A model generated the notes under the pieces. The model worked only from the letters and a program-made list of their open reading frames with translations. It ran no database searches and was not told where the DNA came from. Made by a program: the position numbers and the translations under genes. Shown here in pieces: positions 1-10,067 of a stretch of 64,000 nt of DNA. Every line of letters begins with the position of its first letter. Position 1 is the first letter of the stretch. The DNA is from Bradyrhizobium diazoefficiens (GTDB lineage: Bacteria; Pseudomonadota; Alphaproteobacteria; Rhizobiales; Xanthobacteraceae): the NCBI RefSeq assembly GCF_018129965.1, contig NZ_JAFCKW010000003.1:186001-250000 (forward strand). The letters are read 5' to 3'.

Positions 1-1
1 C

Positions 2-1288
2 CTCGCTCGCCAGGTCGCCGAGTTCGGCCGGCGGTTGGCGACGATCGAGGGGCGCATTGCCTCGTCCAACTCGACCAACACCGATCGCATCCAGTCGGTG
101 GCCGGAGAGATCAACGAGCTCGGCGGGCTGGTCAGGCAGCTCGCCACAACCGTGTCGACCCATGAAGATCTGCTCGCCGGCCACGCGCCGGCCGCCTCTC
201 CCGCTCCGATCGCAAGGCCGGAACCGGAGGCCCAGGTCGACCCGACTGCGCCGCCAGACGAGAGCCACGCCGCCCCGCCCCCCATTCCCGCAGTGGCGCC
301 ACGGCCGACACAGCAGGCCGTGACACCGCCAGCCATGACCCCGCCGGCCGCGCCGACCAAGACCGCCAACGCGGTTCAGACGGTGAACGGTCGCAACCAG
401 ACCCAGATGCTGGCGACGCTGCGCAATGCGATCGACGAGAATCGCATCGACATCTTCCTCCAGCCGATGGTGACGCTGCCGCAGCGCAAGGTGCGGTTCT
501 ACGAGGCCGTGACGCGGGTGCGCGACGGGCGCGACCAGCTCATTGCCGCCGAAGAATTCATCAGCCTCGCCGAGGCCTCGGGGCTGATCGGACGCATCGA
601 CAACATGGTGATGCTGCGCTGCGTGCAGGTGCTGCGCCGCCTGATGGTGCGGAACAAGGATGTCGGCGTGTTTTGCAACGTCGCGTCGTCCACGCTCGGC
701 AATTCCACCAGCTTCGCGCAGTGCCTCGATTTCCTCGAAGCCAACCGGGCACTGGCGCCGTCGCTGGTGCTGGAGTTCAAGCAATCGACCTTCCGCAATC
801 TCGGCCCGGCCGAGACCGAGAATCTCGCCGCGCTGGCGCAGCGCGGCTTCCGGTTCTCGATCGACCACGTCACGGATTTGCGCATCGAGCCGCGCGAGCT
901 CGCCGACCGCGGCGTGCGCTTCATCAAGGTGCCGGCCTCGCTCCTGCTCGACCCAAGGCAGGCCTCGACCTCGGACATCCATCCCTCCGACCTGTCCGAC
1001 CTGCTCGGCCGCTTCGGTATCGACCTGATTGCCGAGCGGATCGAAGGCGAGCGCGCGGTGGTCGATCTGCTCGACTACGACGTGCGGTTCGGCCAGGGCT
1101 TCCTGTTCGCGCCGCCCCGGCCATTGCGGCCGGATGGGGCATCTGCTACCGGCGGGGCCGCGCCGAACCAGGCGCAGGACACCCAGGGATCCAATGGCTC
1201 CGCTCCCCCCAACCCAGGTGCAACGTCTGCAGCACCTCCAGCCCAACGCATCACCACCGGCAGCGCCGCTCTCGCGCGGCGCCTCTGA
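2..1288 (+). CDS. Degenerate EAL-domain protein, 5' end outside window (TipF-like candidate)
   Basis: The reading frame is open to the left edge, so the true start lies upstream; the first start-like codon inside is a TTG at 35. The visible part begins with a helical, coiled-coil-like stretch, then a Pro/Ala-rich linker (about residues 50-120), then an EAL-type domain, and ends in a Pro/Gly/Ala tail. The EAL domain is degenerate: the signature reads YEAVTR, the DDFG motif reads DHVT, and the residue after the late lysine (FIKVP) is Pro instead of Asp, while AERIE and GQGFLF are kept. Catalytic c-di-GMP hydrolysis is therefore unlikely. The coiled coil plus degenerate EAL recalls the polar flagellar c-di-GMP effector TipF of Caulobacter; that link is inference. 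It precedes the HAD gene by 15 bp on the same strand. Confidence 0.8.
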   Translation, partial: LARQVAEFGRRLATIEGRIASSNSTNTDRIQSVAGEINELGGLVRQLATTVSTHEDLLAGHAPAASPAPIARPEPEAQVDPTAPPDESHAAPPPIPAVAPRPTQQAVTPPAMTPPAAPTKTANAVQTVNGRNQTQMLATLRNAIDENRIDIFLQPMVTLPQRKVRFYEAVTRVRDGRDQLIAAEEFISLAEASGLIGRIDNMVMLRCVQVLRRLMVRNKDVGVFCNVASSTLGNSTSFAQCLDFLEANRALAPSLVLEFKQSTFRNLGPAETENLAALAQRGFRFSIDHVTDLRIEPRELADRGVRFIKVPASLLLDPRQASTSDIHPSDLSDLLGRFGIDLIAERIEGERAVVDLLDYDVRFGQGFLFAPPRPLRPDGASATGGAAPNQAQDTQGSNGSAPPNPGATSAAPPAQRITTGSAALARRL

Positions 1289-1303
1289 TCGGTTGCGCGC
1301 ATC

Positions 1304-2158
1304 ATGACGACGCTGCATTTCGCTGAAAGCCTGCGCAAACTCGTGGGCGGTGTCGACGTCGTGCTGAGCGACATCTGGGGCGTGGTCCATAACGGCCTGG
1401 AATCCTTTCCGGAGGCCTGCGAGGCGCTGCACACCTATCGCAGCCGAGGCGGTACGGTGATCCTGATCACCAACGCGCCGCGCCCGGCTGACTCGGTGCA
1501 GCGGCAATTGCGCAAGCTCGGCGTGGCCGACGAGACCTATGACGCGATCGTTTCCTCGGGCGATTTGACACGGCTCTATGTTGCCGAACACCCCGGCAGC
1601 AAGATGTTCTGGCTCGGCCCCGAGCGCGACAACTCGATCTATCGCGGCCTCGATGCGGTGACCGCGCCGCTGGAAGAGGCCGATTACATCGTCTGTACCG
1701 GCCCCTTTGACGACGAGACCGAGACACCGGAAGACTATCGCGGCATGATGCTGCAGGCGCGCGAACGCAAGCTGACGCTGATCTGCGCCAATCCCGATAT
1801 CGTGGTGGAGCGCGGCGACCGGTTGATCTATTGCGCCGGCGCCATCGCCGAGCTGTACCGCGAACTCGGCGGCGAGGTGATCTTCTACGGCAAGCCGCAC
1901 CGTCCGATCTACGAGCGCGCGATGTCGCTCGCCGGAGAGCGGCAGGGCCGACAGATCGACCGGAAAAAGGTGCTGGCGATCGGCGATTCCGTCCGCACCG
2001 ACCTGACCGGCGCGCGGGAGTTCGGCATCGACTGCCTGTTCGTCACCCGCGGCATCCATGCCGAGGAGTTCGAGGGCCTCGACCAGCTCGATCCGGCATC
2101 GGTGATGGAATTGTTCGGCCATCCGCCGAAGGCGCTGATGCGCGAATTGAAGTGGTGA
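1304..2158 (+). CDS. HAD-superfamily class IIA hydrolase (TIGR01459 type)
   Basis: A 284-residue cytoplasmic phosphatase-like protein of the NagD-like HAD subclass IIA. Motif I is DIWGVVHNG (catalytic Asp near residue 25), motif II is ITNAPRP, the lysine motif lies in YGKPH, and motif III is GDSVRTDLTGA. These complete motifs indicate an active Mg-dependent phosphohydrolase. Length fits the alphaproteobacterial TIGR01459 family, whose substrate is not established. The ATG at 1304 follows the EAL gene by 15 bp, so the two may be co-transcribed. Confidence 0.88.
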   Translation: MTTLHFAESLRKLVGGVDVVLSDIWGVVHNGLESFPEACEALHTYRSRGGTVILITNAPRPADSVQRQLRKLGVADETYDAIVSSGDLTRLYVAEHPGSKMFWLGPERDNSIYRGLDAVTAPLEEADYIVCTGPFDDETETPEDYRGMMLQARERKLTLICANPDIVVERGDRLIYCAGAIAELYRELGGEVIFYGKPHRPIYERAMSLAGERQGRQIDRKKVLAIGDSVRTDLTGAREFGIDCLFVTRGIHAEEFEGLDQLDPASVMELFGHPPKALMRELKW

Positions 2159-2210
2159 TGGCGCGGCCTGAACCGACGCCAGCTTAGACGAATGGCCGAA
2201 CCCCAGACAC

Positions 2211-2296
2211 CGTCATGGCCGGGCTTGACCCGGCCATCCACGTCTTAACTTCCGGCATCAATAACGTGGATGCCCGGGACAAGCCCGGGCATGACG
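2211..2296. repeat. Palindromic intergenic repeat, family A copy 1
   Basis: Two hairpins lie back to back: one built on GGCCGGG..CCCGGCC near 2217-2236 and one on TGCCCGGG..CCCGGGCA near 2270-2291. The unit sits between the convergent HAD and CheY-like genes. A similar unit occurs at 51752-51832. Elements of this kind are common between genes in Bradyrhizobium; it may act as a bidirectional terminator. Confidence 0.75.
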
Positions 2297-2334
2297 ATCC
2301 CAATGGAAGATTTGCTATCCGGCTTGGAGCTTGC

Positions 2335-2730
2335 TTACGCGCTCGCCATGTCCGGGAAGACCGCCTCGATCTTGGTCTTCAGCGTCGCCGCGTTGAACGG
2401 CTTGACGATGTAGTTGTTCACGCCGGCCTTCTTGGCCGCGATCACGTTCTCGGTCTTCGATTCCGCCGTGATCATGATGAACGGCGTGGTGGCGAGGTTC
2501 GGATCCGCGCGCACTTCGCGCAGCAGGTCGTAACCCGTCATCGGCTCCATGTTCCAGTCGGAAATCACGAGGCCGTACTTCTTGCCCCGCATCTTGTTCA
2601 GAGCTGCCGAACCGTCGCTGGCATCATCGATATTCTCGAAGCCAAGCTGCTTCAGCAGATTCCTGATGATCCGGATCATGGTGCTGTAGTCATCAACCAC
2701 CAGAACCGACATCGACAAATCAACCGCCAT
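2335..2730 (-). CDS. CheY-like single-domain response regulator
   Basis: A stand-alone receiver domain of 131 residues with no output domain. The acidic pair is D13-D14, the phosphoacceptor is D58 (VISDWNMEPMTG), the switch residue is T88 (MITAES) and the conserved lysine is K110 (VKPF). All positions needed for phosphorylation are present. The start at 2730 was chosen because GGGGGAG lies just upstream on the minus strand; an upstream in-frame extension to 2805 has no such site and no domain. It probably diffuses between a histidine kinase and a target such as the flagellar motor. A CheZ-type phosphatase is encoded at 49549-50334, but no chemotaxis operon is in the window. Confidence 0.92.
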   Translation of the reverse strand: MAVDLSMSVLVVDDYSTMIRIIRNLLKQLGFENIDDASDGSAALNKMRGKKYGLVISDWNMEPMTGYDLLREVRADPNLATTPFIMITAESKTENVIAAKKAGVNNYIVKPFNAATLKTKIEAVFPDMASA

Positions 2731-2956
2731 CTCGACTCCCCCAACGCAAACCAGGAATGTTACAATCGGATCCGCCGGCTCTCGCCCAGCAGTTCCACGT
2801 TTCAAGCACTAGCACCGAGGCGTTAAACAGCGCGTTAATCGCGGGCGCCCCCTTGGGATTGAAATCGGGTTTGAAGGCCGGCGCACCCTCCCGCTTGACT
2901 TCATCCAGCCGGTCAAGCCACGTTTCGCAGGTCCTGCCGCTTCGAGAATTCCCCTG

Positions 2957-3928
2957 ATGGCTCCGCATTTTACCGTTATTCGCGACTCCACGCCGGATTC
3001 TGCCATTTTAAGGGGTGCCGTGGTCGCCATGGGCAATTTTGACGGGGTTCATCTCGGCCATCGCGCCGTGATCGCGGCGGCCCTGGACATGGGCCGCGCG
3101 CATGGCCGCCCTGCGCTGGCCTTGACCTTCGAGCCGCATCCGCGCCGGTTTTTCAGCCCGAACACCCCGCAATTCCGCCTGACGGACGAGCGGGCCAAGC
3201 TACGGCTTCTCGCCGGCACCGGACTGGCCGGCGCCGTGGTCATGACCTTCGACAAGTCCCGCGCCGGAACCAGCGCGCAAGACTTTATTCACCATGACCT
3301 GATCGGACGCCTCGGCATCGGCGGAATCGCCGTCGGCTACGACTTCCATTTCGGCAAGGGCCGGGTCGGGTCCCCGAACCTGCTGGTCAACGAGGCGCCC
3401 CGGCTCGGCATCGAAGTCGACGTGCAGCCACATGTCGATATCGACGAGCGGCCGGTCTCCTCCAGCGCCATCCGGATCGCGCTCGCCGAAGGCCAGATCG
3501 ACGACGCCACCACCATGCTGGGCGCCCCCTGGTTCATCACCGGCGAGGTCATCCACGGCGAGAAGCGCGGCCGCGACCTCGGCTATCCCACCGCCAACAT
3601 CCGCCTCGATGCTAATTGCGGCCTCAAGCACGGTATCTACGCGGTGCGGGTCGGCCGCGGCGCCGAGCGGCTGGACGGGGTGGCAAGCTTCGGCCGCCGC
3701 CCGACCTTCGATAATGGCGCGCCGCTGTTGGAAATCTTCCTGTTCGACTTCAAGGGCGACCTCTACGGGCAAGCGTTGGACTGCGCCTTCATCGGCTTCA
3801 TCCGCGAGGAGCTGAAATTCGACAGTATGGAAGCCCTGATCCGCCAGATGGACGACGATTCCGCCCGCGCCCGCGCCATGCTGGCGGCCGCCCCGGACGC
3901 ATTTCCCCGGCTTGGCGACGTGGATTGA
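2957..3928 (+). CDS. ribF: Bifunctional riboflavin kinase / FAD synthetase RibF
   Basis: A 323-residue protein that phosphorylates riboflavin to FMN and adenylylates FMN to FAD in the cytoplasm. The N-terminal FAD synthetase half carries the nucleotidyltransferase motif GNFDGVHLGH (about residues 24-33). The C-terminal riboflavin kinase half carries GEKRGRDLGYPTANI (about residues 198-212). Length is normal for the family. The gene is divergent from the CheY-like gene across about 226 bp, which must hold promoters for both. It precedes ileS by 203 bp; ribF-ileS-lspA is a widely conserved order. Confidence 0.96.
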   Translation: MAPHFTVIRDSTPDSAILRGAVVAMGNFDGVHLGHRAVIAAALDMGRAHGRPALALTFEPHPRRFFSPNTPQFRLTDERAKLRLLAGTGLAGAVVMTFDKSRAGTSAQDFIHHDLIGRLGIGGIAVGYDFHFGKGRVGSPNLLVNEAPRLGIEVDVQPHVDIDERPVSSSAIRIALAEGQIDDATTMLGAPWFITGEVIHGEKRGRDLGYPTANIRLDANCGLKHGIYAVRVGRGAERLDGVASFGRRPTFDNGAPLLEIFLFDFKGDLYGQALDCAFIGFIREELKFDSMEALIRQMDDDSARARAMLAAAPDAFPRLGDVD

Positions 3929-4131
3929 GGCTGAAAGACCGGCCCGCCGGACCTTTGCGCTTCCCCCGCCCGGCTGCTATGGAGAGCCCATGTTTGCGCG
4001 GCGCATCATAGGGATTAGCGGCCCGGCTTCCGCCTGAGCTTTCAGCTCGGCGCAAGACCGGGATTTCGTCGTTCCACCCCGCGATTCCGCATCGCCATCC
4101 GTTCCCGCGCCATTCCGAGCCAGTCAGCCCC

Positions 4132-7100
4132 ATGTCCGATAAGCCGCAGAAGTCCCGAGAATCCGAAGCCAAAGACTATTCGAAAACCCTGTTCCTGCCG
4201 CAGACGGAATTCCCGATGCGCGCCGGCCTGCCGCAGCGCGAGCCGGAGATCCTGAAATACTGGAACGACATCGGCCTCTACGACAGACTGCGCAAGGAAG
4301 CCGAGGGCCGCGCCAAGTTCGTGCTGCATGACGGCCCGCCCTATGCCAACGGCAACATCCATATCGGGCACGCGCTGAACAAGATCCTCAAGGACGTCGT
4401 GACCAAGAGCCAGCAGATGCTCGGCTTCGACTCCAATTATGTGCCCGGCTGGGACTGCCACGGCCTGCCGATCGAATGGAAGATCGAGGAAGAGAATTAC
4501 CGCTCCAAGGGCAAGCAGAAACCGGATTTCCGCGACTCGGCCGCGATGGTGGCCTTCCGGAAAGAGTGCCGCGCCTATGCGACGCACTGGATCAACGTGC
4601 AGCGCGAGGAGTTCAAGCGGCTCGGCATCATCGGCGACTGGGATCATCCCTACCAGACGATGAGCTATCCGGCCGAAGCGCAGATCGCCCGCGAGCTGAT
4701 GAAGTTCGCCGCCAACGGCACGCTCTATCGCGGCTCCAAGCCGGTGATGTGGAGCGTGGTCGAGAAGACCGCGCTCGCGGAAGCCGAGGTCGAGTACGAG
4801 GACCACACCTCCGACACGGTGTGGGTGAAGTTTCCGGTCACGTCTCCGGCCCATGGCGCGCTTGCCTCCGCCAGCGTCGTGATCTGGACCACTACGCCGT
4901 GGACGCTGCCGGGCAACCGCGCGATCTCGTTCTCGCCGAAGATCGCCTATGGCCTCTATGAGGTGACGGAATCACCCGCAGACAATTGGGCGAAGACCGG
5001 CGATCTGCTGATCCTTGCCGATGCGCTGGCCGACGGCGTGTTCAAGCAGGCCCGCGTCACCGCCTACAAGAAGGTGCGCGACATCCCGGCCGACACGCTC
5101 GATGCGGTGGAATGCGCGCATCCGCTCAAGGGCGTCGCTGGCGGCTACGCATTCACGGTCCCGCTGCTTCCCGGCGATCACGTCACCGACGACACCGGTA
5201 CCGGCTTCGTGCACACCGCGCCCGGTCACGGCCGTGAGGACTTCGACGTCTGGATGGCCAACGCGCGCGAACTGGATGCGCGCAGCATCAACACCGCGAT
5301 CCCCTACACTGTCGACGAAAACGGCGCCCTCACCGACCACGCACCGGGCTTTATCGGCAAGCGCGTGCTCACCGACAAGGGCGAGAAGGGCGATGCCAAC
5401 GAGGCCGTGATCAAGGCACTGATCGAGGCCGGCAAGCTGCTCGCGCGCGGCCGCCTCAAGCATCAATATCCGCATTCCTGGCGCTCGAAAAAGCCGGTGA
5501 TCTTCCGCAACACGCCGCAATGGTTCATCGCGATGGACAAGGACATCAGCGAGAATGGCCAAGCGAAGAAGGGCGACACGCTGCGCGCCCGCGCGCTGCA
5601 CGCGATCTCGGTCACGCAATGGGTGCCGCCGTCGGGCGAAAATCGCATCAACGGCATGATCGCCAACCGTCCGGACTGGGTGATCTCGCGCCAGCGCGCC
5701 TGGGGCGTGCCGATCGCCGTGTTCGTGCGCGAGAAGAGCGATGGCTCGGCCGAGATCCTGCAGGACGAGATCGTCAACCAGCGCATCACCGAAGCCTTCA
5801 TGGAGGAAGGCGCCGACGCCTGGTACATGGAAGGTGCCCGCGAGCGCTTCCTCGGGTACCGGGCGAGCGAAGACTGGAAGAAGATCGACGACATCTGCGA
5901 CGTCTGGTTCGATTCCGGCTCCACGCACGCCTTCGTGCTCGAGGATCGCCAGAACTTCCCGCAGCTCGGCAACATCGTCCGTAAGGTCGACGGTGGCAAG
6001 GACACCGTGATGTATCTGGAAGGCAGCGACCAGCATCGCGGCTGGTTCCATTCCTCGCTGCTGGAAAGCGCGGGCACGCGCGGCCGCGCGCCCTACGACA
6101 TCGTGCTCACCCACGGCTTCACGCTGGACGAGAACGGCCGCAAGATGTCGAAGTCGATCGGCAACACCGTCGAGCCGCAGAAGGTGATCAAGGATTCAGG
6201 CGCGGATATCCTGCGTCTGTGGGTCTGCGCCACCGATTATGCCGACGACCAGCGCATCGGCCCGGAGATCCTGAAGAACACCATCGAGACCTATCGCAAG
6301 CTGCGCAACACCGCGCGCTGGATGCTGGGAACGCTGCATCACTTCAAGCCGAGCGAGAAGGTCGCCTTTGCCGAGATGCCCGAGCTCGAGCGGCTGATGC
6401 TGCACGAACTGGCGGGCCATGCCGAAACCATCCGCAAGGCCTATGCCGCGTTCGACTACAAGACCGTCGTCGCAAGCCTCTCGGCGTTCATGAACTCCGA
6501 GCTGTCGGCGTTCTATTTCGATATCCGCAAGGACACGCTGTATTGCGATCCGCCGTCCTCGCTGGCGCGCAAGGCGGCGCTCACCACGATCGATCTGTTG
6601 TGCGACGCCATCCTGAAATGGCTCGCGCCGATCCTGAGCTTCACCACCGACGAGGCCTGGCGGATGTTCCGGCCGAATGATGCGCCTTCCGTCCATTTGA
6701 CCCTCTTCCCCGAGGGCCTCGAACAATTCCGCGACGACAAGCTCGCCGCGAAATGGGAGATCATTCGCAACGTCCGCCGCGTCGTCACCGGCGCGCTCGA
6801 GCTCGAACGTGCCGCCAAGAACATCGGCTCGTCTCTGGAGGCCTCGCCGGTGATCTACGTCGCCGACCGCGACATGCTGGCGACGCTGTTCGACATCGAC
6901 CTTGCCGAAATTTGCATCACCTCGAATTACGAGGTGCGCGAGGGTGAGGCGCCGGCATCGGCGTTCCGTCTCGATGCCGTGCCCGGGGTCGCGGTCATGG
7001 TCGAGAAGGCGGTCGGCACCAAATGCGCCCGTTCCTGGAAGATTTCGCCGTCGGTCGGCGAAGACCCTGAGTACTCCGACGTCACCCCGCGCGACGCCAA

Positions 7101-7140
7101 GGCGCTGCGCGAGTGGAAGGCGCTCGGGGTGGAGGTCTGA
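4132..7140 (+). CDS. ileS: Isoleucyl-tRNA synthetase
   Basis: A 1002-residue class I aminoacyl-tRNA synthetase that charges tRNA-Ile. The HIGH signature is in NIHIGHALN near residue 77 and KMSKS is in [11 protein letters not shown] near residue 671. Between them lies the CP1 editing domain, recognisable by [10 protein letters not shown] and [14 protein letters not shown]. The C-terminal anticodon-binding domain is complete. The family C-terminal zinc finger of many bacterial forms is not apparent. The 203 bp upstream show no leader that I recognise. lspA starts 10 bp downstream, indicating one transcript. Confidence 0.98.
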   Translation: MSDKPQKSRESEAKDYSKTLFLPQTEFPMRAGLPQREPEILKYWNDIGLYDRLRKEAEGRAKFVLHDGPPYANGNIHIGHALNKILKDVVTKSQQMLGFDSNYVPGWDCHGLPIEWKIEEENYRSKGKQKPDFRDSAAMVAFRKECRAYATHWINVQREEFKRLGIIGDWDHPYQTMSYPAEAQIARELMKFAANGTLYRGSKPVMWSVVEKTALAEAEVEYEDHTSDTVWVKFPVTSPAHGALASASVVIWTTTPWTLPGNRAISFSPKIAYGLYEVTESPADNWAKTGDLLILADALADGVFKQARVTAYKKVRDIPADTLDAVECAHPLKGVAGGYAFTVPLLPGDHVTDDTGTGFVHTAPGHGREDFDVWMANARELDARSINTAIPYTVDENGALTDHAPGFIGKRVLTDKGEKGDANEAVIKALIEAGKLLARGRLKHQYPHSWRSKKPVIFRNTPQWFIAMDKDISENGQAKKGDTLRARALHAISVTQWVPPSGENRINGMIANRPDWVISRQRAWGVPIAVFVREKSDGSAEILQDEIVNQRITEAFMEEGADAWYMEGARERFLGYRASEDWKKIDDICDVWFDSGSTHAFVLEDRQNFPQLGNIVRKVDGGKDTVMYLEGSDQHRGWFHSSLLESAGTRGRAPYDIVLTHGFTLDENGRKMSKSIGNTVEPQKVIKDSGADILRLWVCATDYADDQRIGPEILKNTIETYRKLRNTARWMLGTLHHFKPSEKVAFAEMPELERLMLHELAGHAETIRKAYAAFDYKTVVASLSAFMNSELSAFYFDIRKDTLYCDPPSSLARKAALTTIDLLCDAILKWLAPILSFTTDEAWRMFRPNDAPSVHLTLFPEGLEQFRDDKLAAKWEIIRNVRRVVTGALELERAAKNIGSSLEASPVIYVADRDMLATLFDIDLAEICITSNYEVREGEAPASAFRLDAVPGVAVMVEKAVGTKCARSWKISPSVGEDPEYSDVTPRDAKALREWKALGVEV

Positions 7141-7149
7141 TAACAGGCC

Positions 7150-7644
7150 ATGGCCCCGCTCCGCGCCGGCATCCTCGCGGCCATCGTCACGCTCGTGGCC
7201 GACCAGGCCTCGAAATTCTGGCTGCTGAACGGTTTCGACCTTGCCCGCCGCGGCGTGGTGAAAGTGACGCCGTTCTTCGACCTGGTGCTGGCCTGGAACA
7301 TCGGCATCAGCTTCGGCTGGCTCCAGAACGACAGCCAGGCCGCGCAGATCGCGCTGATGGCCGTCAAGGCCGTTGCGGTGGTCGCACTCGCCATCTGGAT
7401 GGCACGGTCCCAGACCCTGCTGGCCACGGTCGCGCTGGGGCTGATCATCGGAGGCGCCATCGGCAACGGCATCGACCGCTTCGCCTATGGCGCGGTGGTC
7501 GACTTTGCCCTGTTGCATCTCGAGATCGGCGGAAATACCTATAATTGGTACGTGTTTAACCTCGCAGACGTGGCCATCGTTGTCGGGGTGGCGGCGCTAT
7601 TGTATGATTCCTTCTTAGGGGTACCCGCCGCAAAAGCGCCCTGA
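7150..7644 (+). CDS. lspA: Lipoprotein signal peptidase (signal peptidase II)
   Basis: A 164-residue inner-membrane aspartyl peptidase that removes signal peptides from diacylglyceryl-prolipoproteins. Four hydrophobic segments are visible. The conserved aspartates fall in GNGIDR/VVDF and FNLAD, the family signature blocks. It begins 10 bp after ileS, the usual arrangement. A likely client in this window is the lipoprotein at 50586-51107. Confidence 0.96.
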   Translation: MAPLRAGILAAIVTLVADQASKFWLLNGFDLARRGVVKVTPFFDLVLAWNIGISFGWLQNDSQAAQIALMAVKAVAVVALAIWMARSQTLLATVALGLIIGGAIGNGIDRFAYGAVVDFALLHLEIGGNTYNWYVFNLADVAIVVGVAALLYDSFLGVPAAKAP

Positions 7645-7750
7645 TCCCGGCCGATACGGGCAGACAGGTGGAACCTTGGTTTCTGTGAAGATTGGCCGCG
7701 CGCGAGCGGCAAAGAGCAGCAATCTGCCACAATATGGAACAGGTACAGTG

Positions 7751-8479
7751 ATGCGCAGCTCGAAGACCAGCATTTCGATGGTTCGAGACCCCCAATCGGG
7801 GTTCTGGCGGGCATTGAAATTGTCCGCTGTCATGCTCGGCATCGGTCTCGTGATGTCGGCAGGCCCGGTGCGCGCCGGTGACGACGACGAGGAAGATGAC
7901 GGGATGACCTTCGAAGAGAGGATCATCGACAATCTGATGTCCGGCATCGGCGCCAAGAGCATGGAAAAGCGCGGCATCGAATACCGAGAACGCTCGCCGC
8001 TGGTGGTCCCGCCCAAGCTCGATTTGCCGCCGCCCGCGACTGAGGTCAAGGCCGCCCCGAACTGGCCCAAGGACCCCGAGGAAAAGCGTCGTAAGGAAGC
8101 CATCGCGGCACGCAAGAAGGCCACCAAGGAAACGGAAAACTGGCAGGCCGCCCGGCCTCTGACGCCCGCCGAGATGAAGGCTGGCCAGGTGGCCGAGGCC
8201 CCCCGCACCATCAACGATCCGATCCAGCCGGGCACCAACGGCAACCCGTCGCTCAGCCCCGCCGAACTCGGCTTTTCCGGCGGGCTGTGGAACATGATGA
8301 AGGGCGTCGGCGGCAAGGGCGAGACCAAGCAATTCACGAGCGAGCCCCCGCGCCAGTCGCTGGTCGAGCCGCCCCCGGGCTATCAGACGCCGTCTCCCAG
8401 CTACGCCTATGGCGCCGGCGAGGACAAGTCGCGCCGGACCTATTTCGACATCATGTCGGGCAAGGACAAGGAACAATAG
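7751..8479 (+). CDS. Secreted proline/lysine-rich hypothetical protein
   Basis: A 242-residue protein of unknown function. From the ATG at 7751 it has a basic N-terminus, a hydrophobic core (LSAVMLGIGLVMSAG) and an AGPVRAG site that looks like a signal peptide. It is followed by an acidic patch (DDDEEDD), a segment with family-like repeats of Pro and charged residues, and a GFSGGLWNMMKG block. An in-frame TTG at 7676 would add 25 residues and bury the signal peptide, so ATG 7751 is preferred. It follows lspA and precedes the M16 peptidases on the same strand, a context suggesting an envelope role. Confidence 0.7.
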   Translation: MRSSKTSISMVRDPQSGFWRALKLSAVMLGIGLVMSAGPVRAGDDDEEDDGMTFEERIIDNLMSGIGAKSMEKRGIEYRERSPLVVPPKLDLPPPATEVKAAPNWPKDPEEKRRKEAIAARKKATKETENWQAARPLTPAEMKAGQVAEAPRTINDPIQPGTNGNPSLSPAELGFSGGLWNMMKGVGGKGETKQFTSEPPRQSLVEPPPGYQTPSPSYAYGAGEDKSRRTYFDIMSGKDKEQ

Positions 8480-8672
8480 CGTTTCCGTCCTGCTGCGACA
8501 TCCAGATGGAAGCGCCGGCGGCTGATGCACGCCGGACGCGGCCTCCAAATTGCCGATCAGTAACTTGCCTATGCGTTGAGTTCTCTGCTTCGTGACGCGA
8601 AGCCTCAGCCGCACGGTGTAGCATGCCGTGCCTCCGGGCCGGACATCCGGACCCGGCCTTTCACCAGGGATC

Positions 8673-10067
8673 ATGATGTCCGCAAACCGATCGGTTGCCT
8701 GCCTCCTTGCCGCACTGCTTTCAACGAGTGTCCTGACGGCCGGCGCGGCCCTCGCCCAGACCACAGTGACATCGGCTCCGCCCGCCAGCTTCACACTCGG
8801 CAACGGTATGCAGGTCGTGGTGATCCCGGATCACCGCACGCCCGTCGTCACCGAGATGATCTGGTACAAGGTCGGCTCGGCCGACGAGACGCCGGGCAAG
8901 TCCGGGCTCGCGCACTTCCTCGAGCATTTGATGTTCAAGGGCACCGACAAGCATCCGGTCGGCGAGTTCTCCCAGACCGTGCTTCGCGTCGGCGGCAACG
9001 AGAACGCCTCGACCTCGGTCGACCACACCGACTATTACCAGCGCGTCCCGAAAGAGCAGCTGCCGACCATGATGGAGTTCGAGGCCGATCGCATGACCGG
9101 CCTGATCCTCAAGGACGAGAACGTGCTGCCCGAGCGCGACGTCGTGCTGGAAGAATACAATATGCGCGTCGCCAACAATCCGGACGCGCGGCTCAACGAG
9201 CAGATCATGGCCGCGCTCTATCTCAATCATCCCTATGGCCGGCCCGTGATCGGCTGGCACCAGGAGATCGAGAAGCTCGACCGCGAGGATGCGCTCGCCT
9301 TCTACCGCCGCTTCTACGCGCCGAACAATGCGATCCTGGTCATCGCGGGCGACGTCGAGGCTGCCGACATCCGTCCGCTGGTCGAACGCAATTTCGGCTC
9401 CATCCCGGCCCAGCCCGCCATCCCGGCGCGCCGCGTCCGCCCGCAGGAGCCGGAGCCGGCCGCTCCAAGGACCGTCACGCTGGCCGATCCGCGCGTCGAG
9501 CAGCCGAGCCTGCGCCGCTATTATCTCGTGCCCTCGGCAACCACGGCCGCGGCCGGCGAGAGCGCGGCGCTCGACGTGCTGGCGCAGCTGATGGGCAGTG
9601 GCAACAATTCCTATCTCTACCGCGCCCTCGTGGTCGACAAGCCGCTCGCCGTCTCCGCCAACGCCAGCTATTCGAGCATCTCGCTCGACCCGACCCAGTT
9701 CGCCGTAGCGGCTTCGCCGAAACCCGGCGTCAGCTTCGCCGAAATCGAGCAGGTGATCGACGGCGTCATTGCCGATGTCGCGCAGAACCCGATCCGCGCC
9801 GAGGATCTGGAGCGGGTGAAGACCCAGCTCATCGCGGAAGCGATCTACGCCCAGGACAATCAGGCGGTGCTCGCGCGCTGGTATGGCGGCGCGCTCACGA
9901 CGGGCCTGTCGATCGAGGACATCCGAAGCTGGCCCGACCGCATCCGCGCGGTCACCGCCGAGCAGGTTCGCGGGGTCGCGCAGAAATGGCTCGAGAAGAA
10001 GCGCTCGGTGACGGGCTATCTGATCAAGGACACCACCGCCGCCAAGCGCGAGGAGAAGCGTTCGTGA
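8673..10067 (+). CDS. M16 family zinc metallopeptidase, catalytic subunit
   Basis: A 464-residue pitrilysin-type (insulinase, processing-peptidase-like) protease. After a signal peptide ending near ALAQ, the inverted zinc motif HFLEH is at H81-E84-H85, and a distal Glu lies in LEEYNMR. It is probably periplasmic. ATG 8673 (or 8676) was chosen because the signal peptide begins there; a GTG at 8628 would add a non-hydrophobic extension. It overlaps the next M16 gene by 4 bp (GTGA), so the two products are probably made together and form a heterodimer. Confidence 0.93.
   Translation: MMSANRSVACLLAALLSTSVLTAGAALAQTTVTSAPPASFTLGNGMQVVVIPDHRTPVVTEMIWYKVGSADETPGKSGLAHFLEHLMFKGTDKHPVGEFSQTVLRVGGNENASTSVDHTDYYQRVPKEQLPTMMEFEADRMTGLILKDENVLPERDVVLEEYNMRVANNPDARLNEQIMAALYLNHPYGRPVIGWHQEIEKLDREDALAFYRRFYAPNNAILVIAGDVEAADIRPLVERNFGSIPAQPAIPARRVRPQEPEPAAPRTVTLADPRVEQPSLRRYYLVPSATTAAAGESAALDVLAQLMGSGNNSYLYRALVVDKPLAVSANASYSSISLDPTQFAVAASPKPGVSFAEIEQVIDGVIADVAQNPIRAEDLERVKTQLIAEAIYAQDNQAVLARWYGGALTTGLSIEDIRSWPDRIRAVTAEQVRGVAQKWLEKKRSVTGYLIKDTTAAKREEKRS

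Noticed and set aside
2731..2956. FMN riboswitch near ribF
   Set aside because: The conserved RFN core is not present, and RibF genes in this group are usually not controlled by one.
3929..4131. Possible T-box or other leader before ileS
   Set aside because: T-box leaders are a Firmicutes feature, and no specifier stem or T-box consensus is visible.
8576..10063. Long open frame upstream of the second M16 gene
   Set aside because: It is a shadow in a different frame of the first M16 peptidase; its translation is Arg/Pro-rich and has no family features.
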